Below the pieces are notes generated by a model. The model was not told the origin of the DNA. It saw only the letters and a program-made list of their open reading frames with translations, and searched no databases. The position numbers were made by a program, and so were the translations under genes. Source: Porphyra umbilicalis (taxonomy: Eukaryota; Rhodophyta; Bangiophyceae; Bangiales; Bangiaceae). From it: a stretch of 44,787 bases of DNA. Positions 40,801-44,787 of this stretch are shown piece by piece; position 1 is the stretch's first letter; each line of letters opens with the position of its first letter. Where the stretch lies: contig KV919228.1 of the NCBI GenBank assembly GCA_002049455.2, positions 1 through 44,787 on the forward strand, in the 5' to 3' direction.

Positions 40801-42447
40801 ATGTCTACTGGTGGTACCGGCGGCACTCGGCGAGCCAGAGACGGCAAGTTGCCAGCTGGCTACCGGCCGCCGGGCGGGGGACAAGGCACTCCTGCCGCCT
40901 CCGACGCCCCCACGGACGGTGCTCCAACTCCTTCCATCGCTACGAAAAAAGCCGCCTCTGGGCAGATGCAGGTGGTAGAGAGCCTGAAGGCGGCCGTTGA
41001 AGCACTTCAGCGACGCCTAACGGCCCAAGAACAGACACACGAGTCTCTGGCGCGAGCCAATGACAAGTTGGTCGACGACGTCGAGGCCCTGCGCAAGGTC
41101 GACTCCCATGAGGAGGAACGCCGTGTGGCTAAGTCTCGCCGCCAGTCGGGCGACAAGACCAAGAATGTCAAGAAGACGAGCAAGGTGACTACAGACAAGT
41201 CCGTCCGCAAGGACGATCCGGCTAACGCCGCGCCTTCCTCATCTTCCGATGATTCCGCCTCTGGGTCACGCCCGACGTCGTCAGACGACGACAACCCCAA
41301 CGCGACGGACACGTCCTCTTCAGACGATGGCCACGGGCCTCCAGGCCCGCCGTCGCCCCAAAGTGGGTCCTCACCGAGCGAAAGCTCGAGCGAGTCGGAC
41401 GCGGCCGCGCGCAAGCGCCCCGCGCCCCCCACCAAACGGGAGGAGCGACTTGAAAAAGCCGATAGGATCAAGGTGATCCGCCCGGCTGATAGCCGCTTCA
41501 AGACACTCCTGGACCACAGGACGTACTTCCTGATCCGCCTTCAACTGACGTATACGCCTAAAGAGGCACAGCGGTCGCACCGTCTCAATAAACGTTTGCA
41601 CGGAGCGTTCCATGGGCAACAGCCATTCACGGGAGCCCTGCCCTTGGGCATCTTCACGTTCTTCACGACCTCTCGCCGCGCGTGCGACGCGGCTGGGCTG
41701 ACGCACGGTCAAGCCTTTCCGCTCATGGTCTTTCGACTAGCCGGCAACGCCAAGATGGACTTCTCCGGCGCGCCTAACAGCACCCTCGGACGTAAGCCTT
41801 ACGCCATCCGTACCTACGAAGATGCCGTCAACTGGCTTCTTTCGAATTATGTGACGCACGCAACTATGGCTAACGCCTATCAGGACATCATTACGATGAA
41901 GCAATAAGACACCCAGGCGCCCACGGCCTTTGGTCATCGCGTGGAAACGCAATGCGACCTCCTGGACGGTTTGTTTGACATCCAAGACGTTAAGGACGTC
42001 TTCAACACTGGTCTTTCGGACCTTGTGCAAGCGCAAGTCCAGGTACTGAACGACCAGTTCCCCGACCGAACCCTGTCCGAGTCGGTCGCCACCGCCCAGA
42101 TGTACTGGGACGGCACTAACAAGTTGCGTTTGCGTTTCAAGATGACACGCCCAACGGCAATCAAAGTCGCTTACGCGACGCAGGACCAGCGAACGACGAC
42201 GGAGCGACCGTTCACACCGGTTCGCACCCCGCCGCCTCCTCGGGCCGCCGTTCCTCAAGCCAATCGGGCTGACATCTGTTACAATTGTAACAAGCCGGGG
42301 CACTTCGCCGCACAGTGTGCTGAGCCTTATCGCCCTCGCGAGCGTCGCCAACCGCCTATCGGCGTTCATGCCCTTGCCGAAGGTAACGTCGAAGAAGACG
42401 AGATCGAACATCCGGCCGACGCCGTGGACTGTTCAAACATCGCCTAG
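40801..42447 (+). pseudogene. gag: Gag polyprotein of the family B element, one in-frame stop
   Basis: ATG 40801 opens a frame of 548 codons interrupted once, by TAA at 41905-41907 (..TIMKQ-stop-DTQAP..), with the same frame continuing to TAG 42445-42447. The N-terminus is Gly/Pro-rich, then a coiled-coil-like Glu/Gln/Leu segment (VESLKAAVEALQRRLTAQEQ), a Lys-rich and a Ser/Asp-rich stretch, then a capsid-like core with AVNWLLSNYV, which parallels AVNWLLSTYA of family A. A CCHC knuckle (C-YN-C-NKPG-H-FAAQ-C) lies at about 42278-42320. Unless the stop is read through, the knuckle and Gag-Pol cannot be made from this copy. Confidence 0.85.
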
Positions 42448-42476
42448 GCCGGGCGCCCGACTTGGGGTTGCCCGGC
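42432..42476 (+). promoter_or_regulatory. Probable -1 frameshift signal between gag and pol (family B)
   Basis: T TCA AAC at 42432-42438 is in gag phase seven bases before the TAG; the A-site codon AAC is the same as in family A. Nine bases later GCCGGGC (42448-42454) pairs perfectly with GCCCGGC (42470-42476), with a possible inner CCC/GGG stem. Pol is in the -1 frame. The heptamer is not canonical, because the P-site codon TCA would re-pair poorly as TTC, so the exact slip site is less certain than in family A. Confidence 0.6.
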
Positions 42477-44787
42477 GGAACGCGAAAGCGTACGGTAACA
42501 TGGTTGTTGCGCCGTGCCTTGCGGCTCTACGAGATCGCAGCCACGTTAGGCCCATGCCTGCGCGTAATGCGAAGTTGCCGCCCTGTCTTAGACACGGGCG
42601 CTGGGGTGAACATAGTGCGAACTAGTGTTCTCCCTTCGAACTGGATGGCTTACGCCGAAGAGTTGACTACGCTCCCGCGCATCCGAGATGCAAACAACAA
42701 TCGTCTTGTGACGAAATATGCCATACATCTGTATGTAGACACCGGAGGTGTGCGTCTATTTGACCGATTCCTCGTTGCCGACAACTTGTCAGTCCCGTGC
42801 ATTCTTGGCACCGAGTTCATTAAACAAAACATCGAGGGCATTCTGCCGCGCTTGCGCAAGATCGTCTGGCAAGAGCACGTGCGCTGCACGGAGGAACTAC
42901 CTCGGCCAACGCCAATCTTAGCTTGTCTTAACAACAGCGCGTGGGACCGCCACTGGCAAGATAAACCCGCTCGGGTTCGAGCCTGCAAACAGGTGCGTGT
43001 CAACGGACACAAGAAGGAGTGGATCATGGCCACGTGCGACACCCTGGGCATGGTGACGATCACACAAAACACTCGGTTGTGCCGACACAAGTCCATGGCA
43101 GTCGCCCGCGGCATCGCCATCGTCAAACCGGACGAACCATTCTTGGTCAAGTTATGCAACTTCGGCAAGGACCAAGTCATTGTTCGCAAGAACTCTACCT
43201 TGGGGTTTGCAGAACCCTACCAAGGGCCGATGCTTTCCGCCGTCTTGGATGACAACACCCCAAAGGGTGGAACCGATGACTCATCGGTCGACACGAGTCG
43301 TGACCCACTCGAGGACGTCGACCTCAGTGAGGCACCCGAGTACCTGCACAAGCAGATTCTAGACATGCTCAAGACGCATTCGTCTATGTGGGATGGAACC
43401 CTTGGCGTCATCCGTGCTACGCAGAACGCCATCATCACTTCCCCAGACGCTCTGCCCATACGGGCCCAACCCTACCGCACCGGGCCGTTCAAACGGAAGA
43501 TCATCGCTGATCAGATCAACAAGATGTTGAAGCTCAACGCCATTGCCCCTAGCCACAGTGCTTGGGCAAGCCCCGTGGTAATTGTACCAAAGAAGAATGG
43601 CAAAGCCCGATTCTGCGTCGACTATCGTCGGTTAAACAACATCACCAAGAAGGATGCTTATCCCTTGCCTCGGATGGAGGACTGCCTCGACTCCTTAGGA
43701 GATGCCCAGGTGTTCACGTCTCTCGACTGCACCGCGGGGTACTGGCAAGTACCCTTACGCAAGGAAGACCAAGAAAAGACAGCATTCACACCGCATTGTG
43801 GTATATACCACTGGTTGTCCATGCCTTTCGGCTTGACGAACGCGCCCGCTACGTTTCAGCGCGCGTTGGATATTATCCTCTCGGGCTTGAAGTGGCAGAT
43901 ATGCCTTGTCTACTTAGACGATGTCATCATCTTCTCGGCAAACGGGGAACAACACGTCAAAGACGTTGACACGGTTCTTCACCGTCTCCGCGAGGCCAGG
44001 GTCACCCTCAACTTGGAAAAGTGCACGTGGTTCTCCGATGAGGTCGAGTACCTCGGACACATTGTCCGCCCTGGGCAACTGCACGTGCACAACAAGAACG
44101 TGGATGCTCTGAAGCATGCCAATTTCTCAACCACAAAGACCCAGCTGAAAAGCTTCTTGGGCATGTGCAACGTCTATCGACGGTTTGTCAAAGACTTTGC
44201 CAAACGAGCAATGCCCCTGAACGCCCAGACAATGGCCGAGATCCCACCGGATCTACCACCACCAACGGACGTGGCTATCGCCGCATTAAAAGACCTTCGC
44301 AATGCACTTTTGTGCCCACCGGTACTTGCCTTGCCAAAGGCCGATCGGAAGCTCGTCGTTGACGTGGACGCATGCGCCGACCAAGTGGGTTGTACTCTCC
44401 TCCTAGAGGAGCCGGGCGAACTGCTTCACCCTGTCGGGTATTGGAGCCGAGGACTCACTGCTGCAGAGCAAAACTACTTCACCACGGAGCGAGAATGCCT
44501 CGGCGTTGTGTGGGCTGTCCTCAAGTTGAGGCACTTCCTCGACGGGCAACGCTTCCTCATCCGAACGGATCACCAATCACTTAGCTGGATCTACAGCACG
44601 ACCGACTCAAGCGGACGCTTGATGCGGTGGCGACTTCGCCTTTCCGAATACACATTCGATATGGTTTATAAACCAGGTGCATCGCACCACTTGCCCGACT
44701 TCCTGTTGCGCGCCTCTACGGTGGCGCCGCCAGACAATATCCACGATGATATACCGTGCCTGGCATTGGCCGAGACGGCCAACGGCT
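42439..44787 (+). CDS. pol: Pol polyprotein of the family B element: protease, reverse transcriptase, RNase H (partial)
   Basis: The frame is open from 42387 to the window end, -1 relative to gag. The protease has VLDTGAGVNIV (Asp at 42591). The reverse transcriptase has ASPVVIVPKK, RFCVDYRRLNN (43608-), YPLPRMED, SLDCTAGYW, MPFGLTNAPATFQRA and YLDD (43911-43922), with VEYLGHIV and FLGMCNVYRRFVKDF following, the Ty3/gypsy pattern. RNase H has VDVDACADQVGCTLL (first Asp at about 44361), GYWSRGLTAAEQNYFTTERECL (Glu) and IRTDHQSL (Asp), then the tether YKPGASHHLPDFL. No stop or frameshift was found, so the enzyme part looks intact. Integrase must lie beyond 44787. Expression would depend on the frameshift signal and on passing the gag stop at 41905. 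Confidence 0.93.

Larger units (their letters stand above)
40247..44787 (+). mobile_element. Family B Ty3/gypsy LTR retrotransposon, 5' part
   Basis: Layout is LTR (40247-40570), primer site (40573-40591), leader, gag (40801-42447), frameshift signal and pol running off the end of the window within or after RNase H. Integrase and the 3' LTR should lie to the right. It is related to family A in Gag and Pol motifs and in its primer site but is clearly a different family. One nonsense codon in gag is the only lesion seen. Confidence 0.9.

Noticed and set aside
9475..41907. Reassignment of UAA/UAG to sense
   Set aside because: The gag TAG of family A is conserved right after a frameshift site in two copies, which only makes sense if it terminates; the secreted protein ends at TAA where its repeats end; the interrupted frames carry other lesions too.
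1..44787. CRISPR arrays, rRNA genes or prokaryotic operons
   Set aside because: No regularly spaced short repeats with unique spacers, no rRNA-like conserved blocks and no ribosome-binding sites were seen.

Overview
The window is nuclear DNA of a GC-rich eukaryote. Evidence is a multi-exon ABC transporter with two GT-AG introns of about 260 bp, TATA-box promoters (CATAAAA), LTR retrotransposons with tRNA primer sites, cut-and-paste DNA transposons, MITEs and GC-rich minisatellites. No bacterial operons, Shine-Dalgarno sites or CRISPR arrays were seen. High GC, alanine- and glycine-rich proteins and few introns would suit a red alga of the Porphyra/Pyropia type, but that is a guess; other GC-rich protists are possible. 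Because GC is so high, stop codons are rare and long open frames occur on both strands; most are not genes and are left out.

Layout. 1-1.5 kb: non-coding, then a promoter. 1.5-6.1 kb (+): a full-length ABCB/MDR-type exporter in three exons, with two homopolymer frameshifts. 6.56-13.94 kb: two truncated Ty3/gypsy retrotransposons of one family (A) facing each other; each has a 497-bp 5' LTR, the same primer site and a 558-codon gag, and both keep a gag-pol -1 frameshift signal (G GGA AAC plus hairpin). 14-19.1 kb: low-complexity DNA, a 68-bp minisatellite and a decayed Myb/SANT-like gene (-). 21.36-22.41 kb (+): TATA box and a secreted Gly/Ala-rich repeat protein. 23.1-25.8 kb: a 453-bp inverted-repeat element, a GC-rich block with a (GGC)22 run, and a 201-bp TA-flanked MITE. 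27.6-36.6 kb: a decayed tnp2 (CACTA-like) transposase on +, facing a decayed JmjN-JmjC histone-demethylase-like gene on - that is split by a MITE, followed on - by a possible Ulp1-like remnant and a Gln/Pro-rich open frame. 36.9-39.1 kb: two nearly identical 552-bp MITEs in inverted orientation, with a 131-bp TA-flanked MITE between them. 40.25-44.79 kb (+): a second Ty3/gypsy element (family B) with LTR, primer site, gag and pol, running off the window within or just after RNase H.

Host genes I would defend are the ABC transporter and the secreted glycine-rich protein. Nearly everything else is mobile DNA or its debris. The most interesting signals are the gag-pol frameshift cassettes found in two retrotransposon families, and the tnp2 / JmjN-JmjC / Ulp1-like block, which could be one large DNA transposon carrying chromatin-modifying cargo, although its ends were not found.
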